Source: Gammaproteobacteria bacterium
GTDB lineage: Bacteria > Pseudomonadota > Gammaproteobacteria > JAJFKO01
Reading direction: 5' to 3'
DNA length: 64,000 nt
Assembly: GCA_028284465.1 (NCBI GenBank)
Contig: JANQRR010000024.1
Coordinates: forward strand, 16,061 to 80,060
How positions within the stretch are numbered: position 1 is the stretch's first letter; each line of letters begins with the position of its first letter. The notes under the pieces are model-generated. The model was not told where the DNA came from. It did not search any database and saw only the letters and a program-made list of their open reading frames with translations. This document shows positions 39,401 through 48,016 of this stretch, piece after piece. Both the position numbers and the translations under genes were made by a program.

Positions 39401-41946
39401 TTGGTTTGTTTGGCTTGATTAGCAACCAAATGATTCCACCATTGTGCTTGGTTTTTATTAAATCTCAAAATGAAATCCATTGCATTAATGGCAGTTTCTT
39501 GTGTTAGACTTTCAATATTATTACAACCATCGATAAAACATGCTTTGAATGAAGCAAATATTCCTCTATCAAGCATTAATTGTAGTCTATTGATAAAATT
39601 ATAAAATCCGGTGGGGCCTTGGCTAAATAAAATTGAACGCATTGCAAAATAATTTGCGGCACTAAGCTTTTGTAAAACGCCTCCTTGCCGATCAAATTTT
39701 CCACATATCTTGGCTGCTTGTGCTGGATCTTGCTGCTTAAGCAATAACAAAAATGCATCTAGTGTTATTCGAGTTTGTGGGCTAAAGCCTTTTTCTCTAT
39801 GATTGATACTATACGCTCCCTGCACAATATGCTTAAATGCTTGTTTTATTTTTTGTTTTTCCCCCTCATCAAGAGAATTATTTTCAGGCAAGAATTGTTC
39901 CACTGTGCCTTCATTGATAAACTCATTACGCTTACATATCAATTTCGCTGTCAGTGGTGTTTCTCGTTCTGGTTGCACATAAATTTCATCATAGTATAGA
40001 GTGCGTTCTTTAGAATCTGGATCTTGATATACAGCAAAGCCGCGAGGCAAATTATCAAAAACTAAACCATTAGCAAATGCTTCTGTATATGATAAATATC
40101 GGGCAAACGCTCTTTTAGTAATTTTGTAAATGAATTTGTGCTGCTGGCCATAAACATCACGGATAAACTTTGGCTTATGTCTTGCGAAGTTACTTACTTC
40201 AATACCATACGGAAGATCCGTTTGATTAAATTCTTTAGCAAAATTAGTTTCTGTATATGCTTGACTAATTTCTTTTAAAATAGCTCCGCTGGGTTGCTGC
40301 TCTAAGGCATGACTTGCTAACTCTTGCTGACGAGCTTGCTGCTGCTCAATCTGTTGCATCCGACTTTGAGTCAATGACAGAAATTGATTGCTTTCATTTG
40401 TGACTGTTGCTGCTTGTGAAATGTTATGTTCATATTGCGTGGTTGCTTTTGTTTCTTGTTGTGACGATCGTGGATGATCCCATTGTGGATCATACGCTAA
40501 TGTCGGTAATGCTACTAACTCAGCTTGTTCGTCTTCTTTGATTATTGGCTTCTTTGCATTTTGCAACTGGGTATACTGCAAAGAAAGATTTTGCATTAAT
40601 TCATCTGCTTTCAAGCAACCTAAGCTTTCACCAAGCAAACTTTCTAAATTTACTCTATTTCTATCTGTCTTTAAGAAATCTCTTAATGCTTCTGAAGTCT
40701 TGTCAAAATATATTTCCCTATTTAACTCAGAGATATTAGAGGTTGCGTCAACAACTTGTCTGGTCAATTTTCCATTGTTTGTTTTTGCAACGAGATTCCA
40801 TTGTTTTATATCCTTTACATAAACTAGAAAATATCGCTTAGGAGTCTGCTTAAACTGTTTCTTACATATTTGTAAAATACCAGGAAACTCGCCACTCGTT
40901 TCACAATCTTTAATTTCAATATCATAACCAATATATTTTCCAAGACAGCAATCTAATCTAATACGAGTTGCAATTTTTTCTTTATTTATCTGCTCAATAA
41001 AATAATTGAATGCCTCCGAACCGATACTCAGTCTTGGAAAACCTTTAATTTCAAAAAAAGTAATATGCGGATTCTTTTTTACAAAGCGAATAATATTATC
41101 AATTTTTTCCTTAGTTAATTCACTTTCATTAACAAGTACTAAACTAAGATCAGGAAATGGGAAAGCCAAGCCTGTTTCTTGCTGCAATTCATGAATGGTT
41201 TCTAAAATTTGACCTAATGAAAGCGCTTTTATCTCGGCATTTGTTTCTCTACAAGGAACATAAACAAACTTATTTTTATAGTACTTTCTTCCACTAAACT
41301 GTGTGGGGCTTTTTTCACGGGATTTCATTAAATTAAAGATATATTTTAAATAATGTTTAAAACCTATTTGACCTAATTCTATTAGCGGCTGAAAATATTT
41401 TTCATCTAATGCTGATATTAAACCTCTGCCACTTGTTTTGCCAAAATAACTTGTGGAATCAATTTCAAAATATACTGTCGAACTGTTATAAAGCAAGTGC
41501 GCATACATCAGCCCAGACCATGGCTCAAAATGCTTACCACTCGTATCAATGCCATACTCTCGCAATAACCTATTGCGAGCAGCAATGGCTACGCCTATTT
41601 CTTGTAATTTTTTCTGTTCTTGATCAAGCTCCGCTTGCCCTGCTTGTTCTAGCGAAAACCTTTCAAGCCTGTAATTTTCGTCAAGTAATTTTTTTAGGTT
41701 TGCTAAATCTTGATGATCAAGCTCGATTTTTTGCTCAGTATTATCAAGCACAATTTTCAGTTCGAATGCTTGACCTTTTGGTAATTGCTCTATTAAGCCT
41801 TTGATATATCCAGCAATGGTTTTGCAACGTATACTCCCATCAGAACTTGATGAAGTAGCGCTGCTAACTCCTATCGGCTGTTTTATGTTCAATTCTATTT
41901 GGGTAAGTGAATCCTGAGTACGTTCTGTTTTAGAAATTTTATACAA
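33466..41946 (-). CDS. Giant protein (2826 aa) with embedded SecA-type ATPase motor
   Basis: No full-length family recognised. Residues about 1710-2270 match the SecA motor in order: DTQLASVLFTLNHGG, Walker A GIDTGQGKS (about 1765), GDLAQRDLNSF, the DEAD box LILDEADAALLD (about 1870), ILGATGTP, IPPHKPRQRQDLDDEY, VSGRGTDI (about 2203) and RGEDQRKGRTARNGKPG (about 2235). The first 1700 residues are mostly helical, with LRR-like pieces near 60-130 and 270-330 and a Gln-rich coiled stretch near 500; the last 550 are helical. No signal peptide or transmembrane helix. The start is TTG, chosen because AGGAAG lies six bases upstream and the frame is closed beyond. It may be a secreted effector or a toxin-like translocase; true SecA is about 900 residues, so this is not the housekeeping protein. 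It lies between korB and bamD. Confidence 0.85.
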   Translation of the reverse strand: MYKISKTERTQDSLTQIELNIKQPIGVSSATSSSSDGSIRCKTIAGYIKGLIEQLPKGQAFELKIVLDNTEQKIELDHQDLANLKKLLDENYRLERFSLEQAGQAELDQEQKKLQEIGVAIAARNRLLREYGIDTSGKHFEPWSGLMYAHLLYNSSTVYFEIDSTSYFGKTSGRGLISALDEKYFQPLIELGQIGFKHYLKYIFNLMKSREKSPTQFSGRKYYKNKFVYVPCRETNAEIKALSLGQILETIHELQQETGLAFPFPDLSLVLVNESELTKEKIDNIIRFVKKNPHITFFEIKGFPRLSIGSEAFNYFIEQINKEKIATRIRLDCCLGKYIGYDIEIKDCETSGEFPGILQICKKQFKQTPKRYFLVYVKDIKQWNLVAKTNNGKLTRQVVDATSNISELNREIYFDKTSEALRDFLKTDRNRVNLESLLGESLGCLKADELMQNLSLQYTQLQNAKKPIIKEDEQAELVALPTLAYDPQWDHPRSSQQETKATTQYEHNISQAATVTNESNQFLSLTQSRMQQIEQQQARQQELASHALEQQPSGAILKEISQAYTETNFAKEFNQTDLPYGIEVSNFARHKPKFIRDVYGQQHKFIYKITKRAFARYLSYTEAFANGLVFDNLPRGFAVYQDPDSKERTLYYDEIYVQPERETPLTAKLICKRNEFINEGTVEQFLPENNSLDEGEKQKIKQAFKHIVQGAYSINHREKGFSPQTRITLDAFLLLLKQQDPAQAAKICGKFDRQGGVLQKLSAANYFAMRSILFSQGPTGFYNFINRLQLMLDRGIFASFKACFIDGCNNIESLTQETAINAMDFILRFNKNQAQWWNHLVANQAKQTNKSHFTEMVEAFHYFCEELKKIDPSIQLPLPCELEEVHNMHVSLDRLLWILKNSADPKEQLYNMNGVSLAREAAFYAVRYDGFQFVCAEMELKPEHAETNEPFSYKVNADLLVEYAKGNDADKFKRSFFRYLGTQRYLLPFHYYREIYTKIQAQPALTQTQKQQLLSILAVSTTGLRAFKVDPEKYIQQLIDGINEFDGVEENINNYLSYLQAFCQKDRKPTLLQLVAVSRYYLRLKMMPEEIEALNKGILRYLDEAGQDGISAIEALGLRGARISWQEFLKIIDEVDSDYYQLIPVIARLQKLENISNLFAKLPEEHAQLLVKALCQINVNGSLLTWDNISKIIKDLKSSSGSLNSENYRQLIRTHVKDVKFNVPDYDEVKVDCRNEVIALLESLRSSSMLSGIIGKIVPEGHDINSMIEQLKAANATVTIDSLVENFVSQSREFPPLLIALIGPRLVSVCSKQTVGMLADLAITEPAKQAMNGVIEHYLNNHHKLKKTVSDPKGKSTKPTEELQQLQQFIQRRHTLKNLLQAFKNNQGQGLSKFIEIIADGFLDKNYDEQTELLSSAKNLISDNRFNLKDKANLLLLVKKNNLYQVEEKLLNNMAALKQNNLTLFAIIIDKINQSDDVNAKTIRTVFEQLSNLQEKLDNTEKLSILAKELDFDGFQELILWFIPLKSEKLKPIVTIVTSLVADKIETNVAELGLHLFRLNFLSNPTDRLERIAQLYQHRPYPNKAKLQELLNEKKDIDEIIKHFHTYPFGEDDQTFKDVYEEGERETLQLRLQQIYEPVSQGYLDGEAAEELSTQVANIYNYGKDIKALSDVQIREGVALCRKILQDEEVDLNAIGENNPAHYVAQQLDQITDPAQCKQAARILALAYLRVVIYRTSKQSNKIDVRDTQLASVLFTLNHGGNLVAGIDTGQGKSFVCALQAALLWCEGHTVDVCSAAGDLAQRDLNSFADFYNYIGAKATKITEASPLKDYHNGEIHYASVPGLALFRARKRIESPEIGTSSTPLSLILDEADAALLDNTSLFILSRSHDNNLDPDKNRDAWIYPLVNVFVDYLAKDQIAAEYQQELDEFFQGIEKPTIVQEIKALLRFLNNHASLAKEKQRLAEHGIAEQLNQWIKSAKVAKSLQENKNYIVANDDDGVKRAVVLDETNKRPRPEARWSYGVHQLLHARKNSSQSAGEDSTYAMEPERVAIMSDNSATFLNPYLNTRGRILGATGTPGSFKECAELRAKFAMDVYKIPPHKPRQRQDLDDEYITNIDELAEKLAKQIGQLSGEPVLIICQDIKDAEALKAALKQQSLYHWWYQDMGYEQKKNSIQLLTALNIGDRETIDGEAGKDHQITISTVSGRGTDIRMQGEKGQAKGLWVASIGLVNKRGEDQRKGRTARNGKPGNAKRYVLTEPVKQKYSVDLVSQKDQAKARSVQTIQQALDDHSAKAREQNQRREDILHYVQEEFLLWYSKFSADENERLAVKADDILKLQAKALAEFSKKWADINSSNVDFVDQVTDQNNPLEPAQRLNRRTNEFIEFVSRGMNRYRMQLRILAGTETLPQELNAPFKLREKIGSRKIKVKKPTKVDRNDGWIDGYKLLTGTLSRERTTFLRYYSQELGRSAADKKSLRQLRKYQEDNKQQATNKAFELAKQLIKAYKRHSWLKWVANDRVHAASRLLKLLGDLENQENTKNVANLIGSINISMIATINNDVRTEQRFLKRTRKVLSRYRDLLQDLKSVSLSLCPHDKLVEVVTNELKYAKVFAQAEIKRRIFTETNGLTEIGGLLDELITKLSDTNTDDKTKLNQAMYYLDKIVHHPDYDKERTSITYLRKNLKYLHFLAMRAGKAQYKQAALYDRLRKMAKSIQVPAAPKSYVFWPDYSLPNKHLYSNVFTDVPADQKFALYHVTSQIRNSLATIGGFNFRFSYDNEKRQLTVDFDILHARKLSNAHHKFMFDIDNNYGVTVQIPEPSRAPQATR

Positions 41947-42033
41947 TTTAGACTTCCTAACAAATAATTGATGTTTATAATGTGTTTCAATAATAATATG
42001 AAAAACTTAAGGAATTATTAAGAAAGCAATGAC

Positions 42034-42801
42034 TTATGCATCCATTAGCTTATGCAAACTCGGCGAATGTGGAAAATTAAGCCGCAATACTGCTAAAGCT
42101 TGATCGGCCAATTGATCTTCATGTAGGTTACGATACGATTTCACCATGATCACTAACGCAGGCTCTACTTCCGGCGCATGTTGATAATGGCGCACAATAT
42201 AGCTAGCGCGGTTTGCTGCAGCAACATACGCTTCGCGACGCCAGTAATATTGCGCCACACCGAGTTCATGGCGTGCCAAAATATCGCGTAAATAAATTAA
42301 ATACTGATGTGAATCAGGTGCATAATAACTATGCGGATATAACGTTAATAACATGCGAAAATCGGCAAACGCAGCACGCACTTGCACGAGATCACGATTA
42401 GCTGGGCTAATGTTAAATAACTTTTGCAACAAGGTTCGATTCATTTTTAAATTAGCCAAACCACGCATGTAATACGCATAATCAGCATGCGGATTGCGCG
42501 GATATAAACGAATAAAACGCCCCGCTGCTGCTACCGCTGAAGCGTAATCGCCTGTCACATAATATGCATATAATAAATCGAGTTGCGCTTGCTGAATATC
42601 GGGGCCGAAAGGATAATCCGCTTGGATTTGTTCGAAATATTTAATCGCTGAGCTATAGCTTTTATCTGCTAATGCTTGTTCGCCTTTCATAAATAATGTA
42701 GTTTCTGGCATGCCTTTAAGCCTAGCATGCGCAGTAACTGCGACCCAACTAAGAAAAAATATAATAATTACAGCGAATGATTGTTTAATGTTATATTTCA
42801 T
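42034..42801 (-). CDS. bamD: Outer-membrane assembly factor BamD without a lipobox
   Basis: A 255-residue TPR protein. The signal peptide runs to VTAHA (about residue 26) and is a type I (non-lipoprotein) sequence: no Cys is present near the cleavage site, unlike classical BamD. The mature part has the BamD TPR pattern (KGEQALADKSYSSAIKYFEQIQADYPFG, YPRNPHADYAYYMRGL, RDLVQVRAAFADFRMLLTLYPHSYYAPD). BamD supports BamA in outer-membrane protein insertion. Divergent rluD and pgeF next door match the gammaproteobacterial arrangement and support the assignment. Confidence 0.88.
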   Translation of the reverse strand: MKYNIKQSFAVIIIFFLSWVAVTAHARLKGMPETTLFMKGEQALADKSYSSAIKYFEQIQADYPFGPDIQQAQLDLLYAYYVTGDYASAVAAAGRFIRLYPRNPHADYAYYMRGLANLKMNRTLLQKLFNISPANRDLVQVRAAFADFRMLLTLYPHSYYAPDSHQYLIYLRDILARHELGVAQYYWRREAYVAAANRASYIVRHYQHAPEVEPALVIMVKSYRNLHEDQLADQALAVLRLNFPHSPSLHKLMDA

Positions 42802-42883
42802 AATGTGCTGATCCTTGTAGCCATGGCAGTGCGGCTGATCTTACCAGTTATTTTGCATTTTTAACAATATAGCCCGTTAAATT

Positions 42884-43843
42884 ATGACTAAACCCATTAA
42901 CTTACAAACGACTATCCCACCAGAGCTTGCTAACAGCCGCCTTGATGCTGCCCTCGCCAAGTTATTTCCACAATTTTCCCGCGCGCGGCTGCAGCAATGG
43001 CTGAGTAAACAGCAAATTCTCGTTGATGGTGAAATGCTCAAAGCCAAAGCTAAAGTCAAAGGTGGCGAACAAATCATTATCAATGCTACGGTTGATGAGC
43101 AAACCAAATTAACGGCGCAGCCGATCGAATTAACCATTGTGCATGAAGATGATGCGATTTTAGTGATCAACAAACCTGCGGGTTTAGTGGTCCATCCTGG
43201 CGCCGGCCATCACGATGGCACTCTGGTAAACGCACTACTACATCATGCACCTAGCTTAGCTGCCCTACCGCGTGCTGGATTAATTCATCGTTTAGATAAA
43301 AACACCTCTGGCTTGTTGGTGATCGCTAAAACCCTACCAGCCCATACTTACCTCGTACAAGCATTGCAGCGTCGCGAGATCCATCGCGAATATCAAGCCG
43401 TGGTCCAAGGTGTACTGATCGCAGGCGGCACTATCGACGCACCGATTGGTAGACATAAAATTAGCCGCACCAAAATGGCGGTGATCGATTCAGGCAAGCC
43501 AGCGACCAGCCATTATCGGATCATCGAACGCTTTCGTGCTCATACCCACATCAAAGTGATTTTGGAGTCTGGCCGCACCCACCAAATTCGCGTGCATATG
43601 GCTCATATTCACCATCCAGTTGTCGGTGAACCGACTTATGCGGGTCGCAGCCGTTTACCAAAGCAAGCCAGTGAGGAATTAATTCAAGAATTACAACAAC
43701 TTAAGCGCCAAGCTTTGCATGCCTGCAAGCTGGTCTTAAAACATCCAATTACGCAAAAAATGCTTGCATTTCAAGCAGATATGCCGTATGATATTAAAGA
43801 ATTGATTGCTGCATTACATAGAGACAAAGAACATGAGAATTGA
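42884..43843 (+). CDS. rluD: 23S rRNA pseudouridine synthase RluD
   Basis: A 319-residue RluA/RluD-family enzyme that makes pseudouridines in helix 69 of 23S rRNA. An S4 RNA-binding domain (SRLDAALAKLFPQFSRARLQQWLSKQQILVDGE) precedes the catalytic domain with Asp in GLIHRLDKNTSGLLV, and the later LESGRTHQIRVHMAHIHHPVVGE motif. It is divergent from bamD and overlaps pgeF, the standard bamD / rluD-pgeF order. Confidence 0.96.
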   Translation: MTKPINLQTTIPPELANSRLDAALAKLFPQFSRARLQQWLSKQQILVDGEMLKAKAKVKGGEQIIINATVDEQTKLTAQPIELTIVHEDDAILVINKPAGLVVHPGAGHHDGTLVNALLHHAPSLAALPRAGLIHRLDKNTSGLLVIAKTLPAHTYLVQALQRREIHREYQAVVQGVLIAGGTIDAPIGRHKISRTKMAVIDSGKPATSHYRIIERFRAHTHIKVILESGRTHQIRVHMAHIHHPVVGEPTYAGRSRLPKQASEELIQELQQLKRQALHACKLVLKHPITQKMLAFQADMPYDIKELIAALHRDKEHEN

Positions 43844-44606
43844 GCAACTGATCTACCCACAATGGCCGGCACCAGCGCACGTTAATGCGCTGACAACAAC
43901 ACGTGTCGGTGGTGTTAGTGAAGGTACTTATGACTCTTTGAATATTGCAACTCATGTTGGTGATGATCCACAACACGTTAAGATCAATCGCCAACGCTTA
44001 CGAGAATTAGCCAACTTGCCCAGCGAACCACTGTGGTTGCAACAAATACATGGTAGTGATGTTGTATGTGCTGATCAAGTTGCACCGGAAATTACAGTTG
44101 CTGCAGACGCAGCTTATGCTAATCAAGCCAATGTTGTGTGTGCTGTACAAAACGCTGATTGTTTACCAATTTTATTGTGTGATCAGCAAGGGACAAGCGT
44201 TGCCGCTATACATGCAGGCTGGCGCAGTTTAGCAGCTGGAATAATAAAAAATACCATAGCTGCGTTACAACGTGCCCCAGCGAAACTACTTGCTTGGCTT
44301 GGCCCGGCAATTGGTCCTAAAGCATTTGAAGTTGGCAGTGAAGTTCGGGAATTATTCTTACAACAAGATCCCGAAGCTGAGCAAGCGTTTAAAGCTCATG
44401 GTCACGCTAAGTGGCTTGCAGATATTTATCAACTTGCTCGCCAATGTTTGATCAAAGTTGGCGTACAACAAATCTTTGGAGGCGATTTCTGTACGTTTAC
44501 TCATAAAAATAAATTCTTTTCATACCGCCGAGATGGAAAAACCGGGCGTATGGCAAGTTTAATTTGGTTTGGAAGTGAAAATGAGGGGGCTAGTTATGCC
44601 AGGTAA
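43833..44606 (+). CDS. pgeF: Purine nucleoside phosphorylase / peptidoglycan editing factor PgeF (YfiH)
   Basis: A 257-residue multicopper-oxidase-like DUF152 protein. I use the ATG overlapping the rluD stop (MRIEQLIYPQW); an upstream in-frame ATG would add nine unlikely residues. Zinc-binding and active-site positions are visible in LQQIHGSDVV, QNADCLPILL and AIHAGWRSLAAGI. The family was reported as purine nucleoside phosphorylase/adenosine deaminase and as a peptidoglycan-precursor editing factor. The end of the gene overlaps the next, unrelated large gene. Confidence 0.93.
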   Translation: MRIEQLIYPQWPAPAHVNALTTTRVGGVSEGTYDSLNIATHVGDDPQHVKINRQRLRELANLPSEPLWLQQIHGSDVVCADQVAPEITVAADAAYANQANVVCAVQNADCLPILLCDQQGTSVAAIHAGWRSLAAGIIKNTIAALQRAPAKLLAWLGPAIGPKAFEVGSEVRELFLQQDPEAEQAFKAHGHAKWLADIYQLARQCLIKVGVQQIFGGDFCTFTHKNKFFSYRRDGKTGRMASLIWFGSENEGASYAR

Positions 44607-47600
44607 ATCAGGTAAAAAAAATAAAGGTAAAGAACCGGTATCTAAAAAAGAAGAAAGCTGGTTAAGGTTTTCTTTTGATTCTATACATATTAATGGTTCA
44701 CCTCAGTTACGAAAGCTTTGTTTTGAACAGTCAACTGATCCCAAAAAAGCTCCAAAACTGCCTGACTGGACAGATACCCATAGAGATATAGGTCGTGATA
44801 TAGATAACGGTAGTGTTTTTTTCGTTAATGGCAAGAAAATTGAACCTTGGAAAACTCAAATAACAAACGAAAATGAATTTATCAAACATTTTTTTGGGCA
44901 AGATGAAGATGATTTTACGCCAACTCCACAGCAGCGAGATTGGGCACGATGTGCGAACCAAACAGGTTTTACCTTTCAGCCAGTTAATGCATTTGAAACT
45001 TTCATTTCATCAACATATACGACTAATGTTCCTGGGCTTGAAACAAAAGACAAAGTGACTACACACTATATTGAAGTAATGAAAAATGGCGATATCAATC
45101 ATAAAATCTGCGTAGAATGCCCTGATGTTGTTACTTTTGAAGAACAAACAGAATTATTTAAAACGGGCAAGGGTGAAAATGCTGATAACAAAATGAAACA
45201 AGCTGCTTTACTTCGCCAGCAAGAAGACAGAAACCGACCTGTTGTTATTGAGTTAGAAAAACGCATTCGTACTCGAGAGACAACTTCTCTTGAAAAATTG
45301 AATGTGACAACAGAATGTTTCAATTTTAAAACGAACAACATCCAGCTTTTTAAGGCCGCGCCTCCTACAACTTTGCAAGAACGAAGAAGAGTGGCCCAGG
45401 GTAGTGATCAATTTCATGAGGTTCCTGTATATCGACCAATTACGACTTATGATTTAATCGTCTCTTCGAGAAAACTAATATTATCAGCATTAGAAAATGT
45501 TTTTCTTAATGCTGAGTACGGTAAAGAAAAAGGGAAACATCATTTGGCGCTTTTTAGCCAAGCGTTACTGAGTAATAATAAACAAAATGAACTGCATTAT
45601 CACCCAAATTCTACAGAAAACAATCCCAGTGTGAAAGGCAAAGGGAAAGCAAAAAGTTCAACTTCCCAGAAACGACCAAATGAACTCTTAAAAGAAGAAT
45701 ATGACCGCTTAACGGAAAAGCTACAAGAAAATCGTGCAGGTTCAACTACTGAATTAACCTCAAGTGAGAAAGCATTTTTCAATATCTATGAAACCATAAT
45801 GGAAATAGAACGTTGTTTCATTGCACGTAATCAAAGAACCATTGCCTCTATTAAGGAAAGCATTACTAAAGTTATCGATAAACGCCAAGAAATATCACAA
45901 AGCAATGAACTTGTCGTAGCTATGGAGCATTTCTATGATGAAATTGACACAGCAATTTATTCTACTCAATATCCTAGTGAAGCGGCTAAAGCTCCTGCTG
46001 TACCATCTAAATATACTGATATAGTTGATACTACTTCATTAGAAGCATTAGTGGCTGATATTGAAAAACGTTTAGACAAATTCGATGGTGCAATAATTAG
46101 TTTAGATAATGAAACAATTAATGAAATATTTATAGGATTAACTGTTGGAGACGTATTTAAATCGCACTATCCTCTAAATGGTCATCGATGTCAAACAACA
46201 ATCGATGCTGTTGATAATTTTCTCCCAACAATAAATGATAAAAACTCTACACCACAAATGCAATATTTAAAACTGTTACAAGGCATACGTGAACAATTAG
46301 TATCTGCAATAGTCTCGAGAAAAAGTCTGATAAGTAAATTTTCCACAGAGCAAGAAGAAGACATAAATGCATTTTTACAAATTGCTACAGCGGGTTCTAC
46401 TACTTTAGTTACTTTATTCGAAACTTTTAAACAGCAAGCAGCTACACTGGGAGAACCATACACTAAAGTACTAAATACAATCATTGATGATGCTATTGCT
46501 ACCATAAAAAAAGATGACGCCGCCTGTAAAAAAGTATTAGCTCCAACTGTAAGAGTACATAACCAACGATCATCTAATCCTGAGCATCGATTGATACAAA
46601 CTCTTAGCAAAGACTTGCTTACATATCGTAAAAATATATTCAAAGCTGATGGGCCGTTACCTTCTGCATTACTACAAGGTAATACATTAAGAGATTTATA
46701 CTGTGCTAATTTTGAAGGCTCTTATGTGCGATTAGCATCAGATGATAAAAAATCAGAGATAGATAAAAAATTATTAGGCTCAGCAACTACCACAGAAAAA
46801 CAAGATCTTATCCAAGCCCGAAAAACGTGGTATCAGTCACGACAGATAGAAGATGACTTTCGTTTAGGCGCAGTTACTGACGCTGAATTCTTACAACACC
46901 TTGTTTTGTCGACATCCCAACAACCTATTTACTCTGAAATATTTGATCACTTAAGAACACTTGATCCGCAATCTGCTGAGCTCAAGCCACTTATCAAAAT
47001 TCGTAGCTTACTTAAAGTTTGTACTCATGAACTCAATGCAATTAATCAATTGACTTCTGAATATTTAGCATTAGATAACAGCACTGCATCAAATAACGAA
47101 GGCAAAGAAAAATTATTGCAAATCGAAAGTCGATTAGAATGGCTTAAATATTCAGTCCGTGAGTTAACTAATGATGATAAAAACATTAAAACAGTTAAAT
47201 CAAATATTCGCACTAACGTTGAGAAAATGTTAAAAGCCATACATGAATATCAACATGAACAATTATATCTATTACCCAATCGACAGCATATTAAGAATTA
47301 TCTTGATGCTACCACATCAAACAAGAAAATTACTCAAATACTCAGTGATATTGTTCCTAGTTCTCCTCGTTCTGAAGCGACTGCAGAAACAGAAACACAA
47401 GAACCCGCCACTACTAAAAAAGTTACTGAATATGCTCATGTAATAGCTTTCGCTAAAACTATCCAAAAATTTCAGAATCTTGAAATAGATCCAAAAGAGT
47501 TATGTAAACAAATTCAGATACAAATTGACACTTATAGCGCTAAACATGGGATCTGGTCTTCATTAAATCCATTCAATTGGTTCAAGAAAGAAAAACGCCA

Positions 47601-47997
47601 TGGCTGGAGACACGCCAAGAATATGAAAAAATTAGCCAAAATAATTGATCAAACTTATGTTGCTCACATGTCTGAGACAATTACTGCAGCACAAAAAATC
47701 AATAGTAATACAACTCCGATATTAACTCTATATGCAAATAAAATGGCTAAAGCCATCAGAGAATCAAATACATATAAATTATGTGTTGGAGTATTGGGTT
47801 CATCGTTGAAAGAACACGATAAAAAATCTGAAGTATCAGAATATGCTTCTTCTATAAATAACCAAGATCGAAGCAAAGGGCTTGAAATTATAAATAACGG
47901 CTTATTTATTAGTGAAAAAGTTAAAGATGCAGCTAATAGCAGGAAAACATTGGATAAAGTTTTTAAATCTTATTTAAGGACCCCTACACGTTCATAA
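44596..47997 (+). CDS. Unknown 1133-residue protein, effector candidate
   Basis: No family recognised. I choose the ATG at 44596 because GAGGGGG lies just upstream with proper spacing; it overlaps the pgeF stop by 11 bases. The N-terminus is Lys/Gly-rich and disordered (PGKSGKKNKGKEPVSKKEE), a mixed alpha/beta part follows to about residue 270, a polar linker lies near 340-370, and the rest is largely helical with coiled-coil-like stretches. Near residue 990 there is a Trp/Phe-rich patch (GIWSSLNPFNWFKKEKRHGW) that may touch membranes. No signal peptide. Size, helicity, Ser/Thr-rich C-terminus and placement resemble Dot/Icm-type effectors; that is inference. Confidence 0.65.
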   Translation: MPGKSGKKNKGKEPVSKKEESWLRFSFDSIHINGSPQLRKLCFEQSTDPKKAPKLPDWTDTHRDIGRDIDNGSVFFVNGKKIEPWKTQITNENEFIKHFFGQDEDDFTPTPQQRDWARCANQTGFTFQPVNAFETFISSTYTTNVPGLETKDKVTTHYIEVMKNGDINHKICVECPDVVTFEEQTELFKTGKGENADNKMKQAALLRQQEDRNRPVVIELEKRIRTRETTSLEKLNVTTECFNFKTNNIQLFKAAPPTTLQERRRVAQGSDQFHEVPVYRPITTYDLIVSSRKLILSALENVFLNAEYGKEKGKHHLALFSQALLSNNKQNELHYHPNSTENNPSVKGKGKAKSSTSQKRPNELLKEEYDRLTEKLQENRAGSTTELTSSEKAFFNIYETIMEIERCFIARNQRTIASIKESITKVIDKRQEISQSNELVVAMEHFYDEIDTAIYSTQYPSEAAKAPAVPSKYTDIVDTTSLEALVADIEKRLDKFDGAIISLDNETINEIFIGLTVGDVFKSHYPLNGHRCQTTIDAVDNFLPTINDKNSTPQMQYLKLLQGIREQLVSAIVSRKSLISKFSTEQEEDINAFLQIATAGSTTLVTLFETFKQQAATLGEPYTKVLNTIIDDAIATIKKDDAACKKVLAPTVRVHNQRSSNPEHRLIQTLSKDLLTYRKNIFKADGPLPSALLQGNTLRDLYCANFEGSYVRLASDDKKSEIDKKLLGSATTTEKQDLIQARKTWYQSRQIEDDFRLGAVTDAEFLQHLVLSTSQQPIYSEIFDHLRTLDPQSAELKPLIKIRSLLKVCTHELNAINQLTSEYLALDNSTASNNEGKEKLLQIESRLEWLKYSVRELTNDDKNIKTVKSNIRTNVEKMLKAIHEYQHEQLYLLPNRQHIKNYLDATTSNKKITQILSDIVPSSPRSEATAETETQEPATTKKVTEYAHVIAFAKTIQKFQNLEIDPKELCKQIQIQIDTYSAKHGIWSSLNPFNWFKKEKRHGWRHAKNMKKLAKIIDQTYVAHMSETITAAQKINSNTTPILTLYANKMAKAIRESNTYKLCVGVLGSSLKEHDKKSEVSEYASSINNQDRSKGLEIINNGLFISEKVKDAANSRKTLDKVFKSYLRTPTRS

Positions 47998-48016
47998 TAA
48001 TAAGGAGACTCAAACA

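Noticed and set aside
33466..41946. Housekeeping SecA
   Set aside because: The motor motifs are SecA-like, but the protein is three times too long, the motor starts near residue 1710, and the N-terminal and C-terminal parts do not match SecA.
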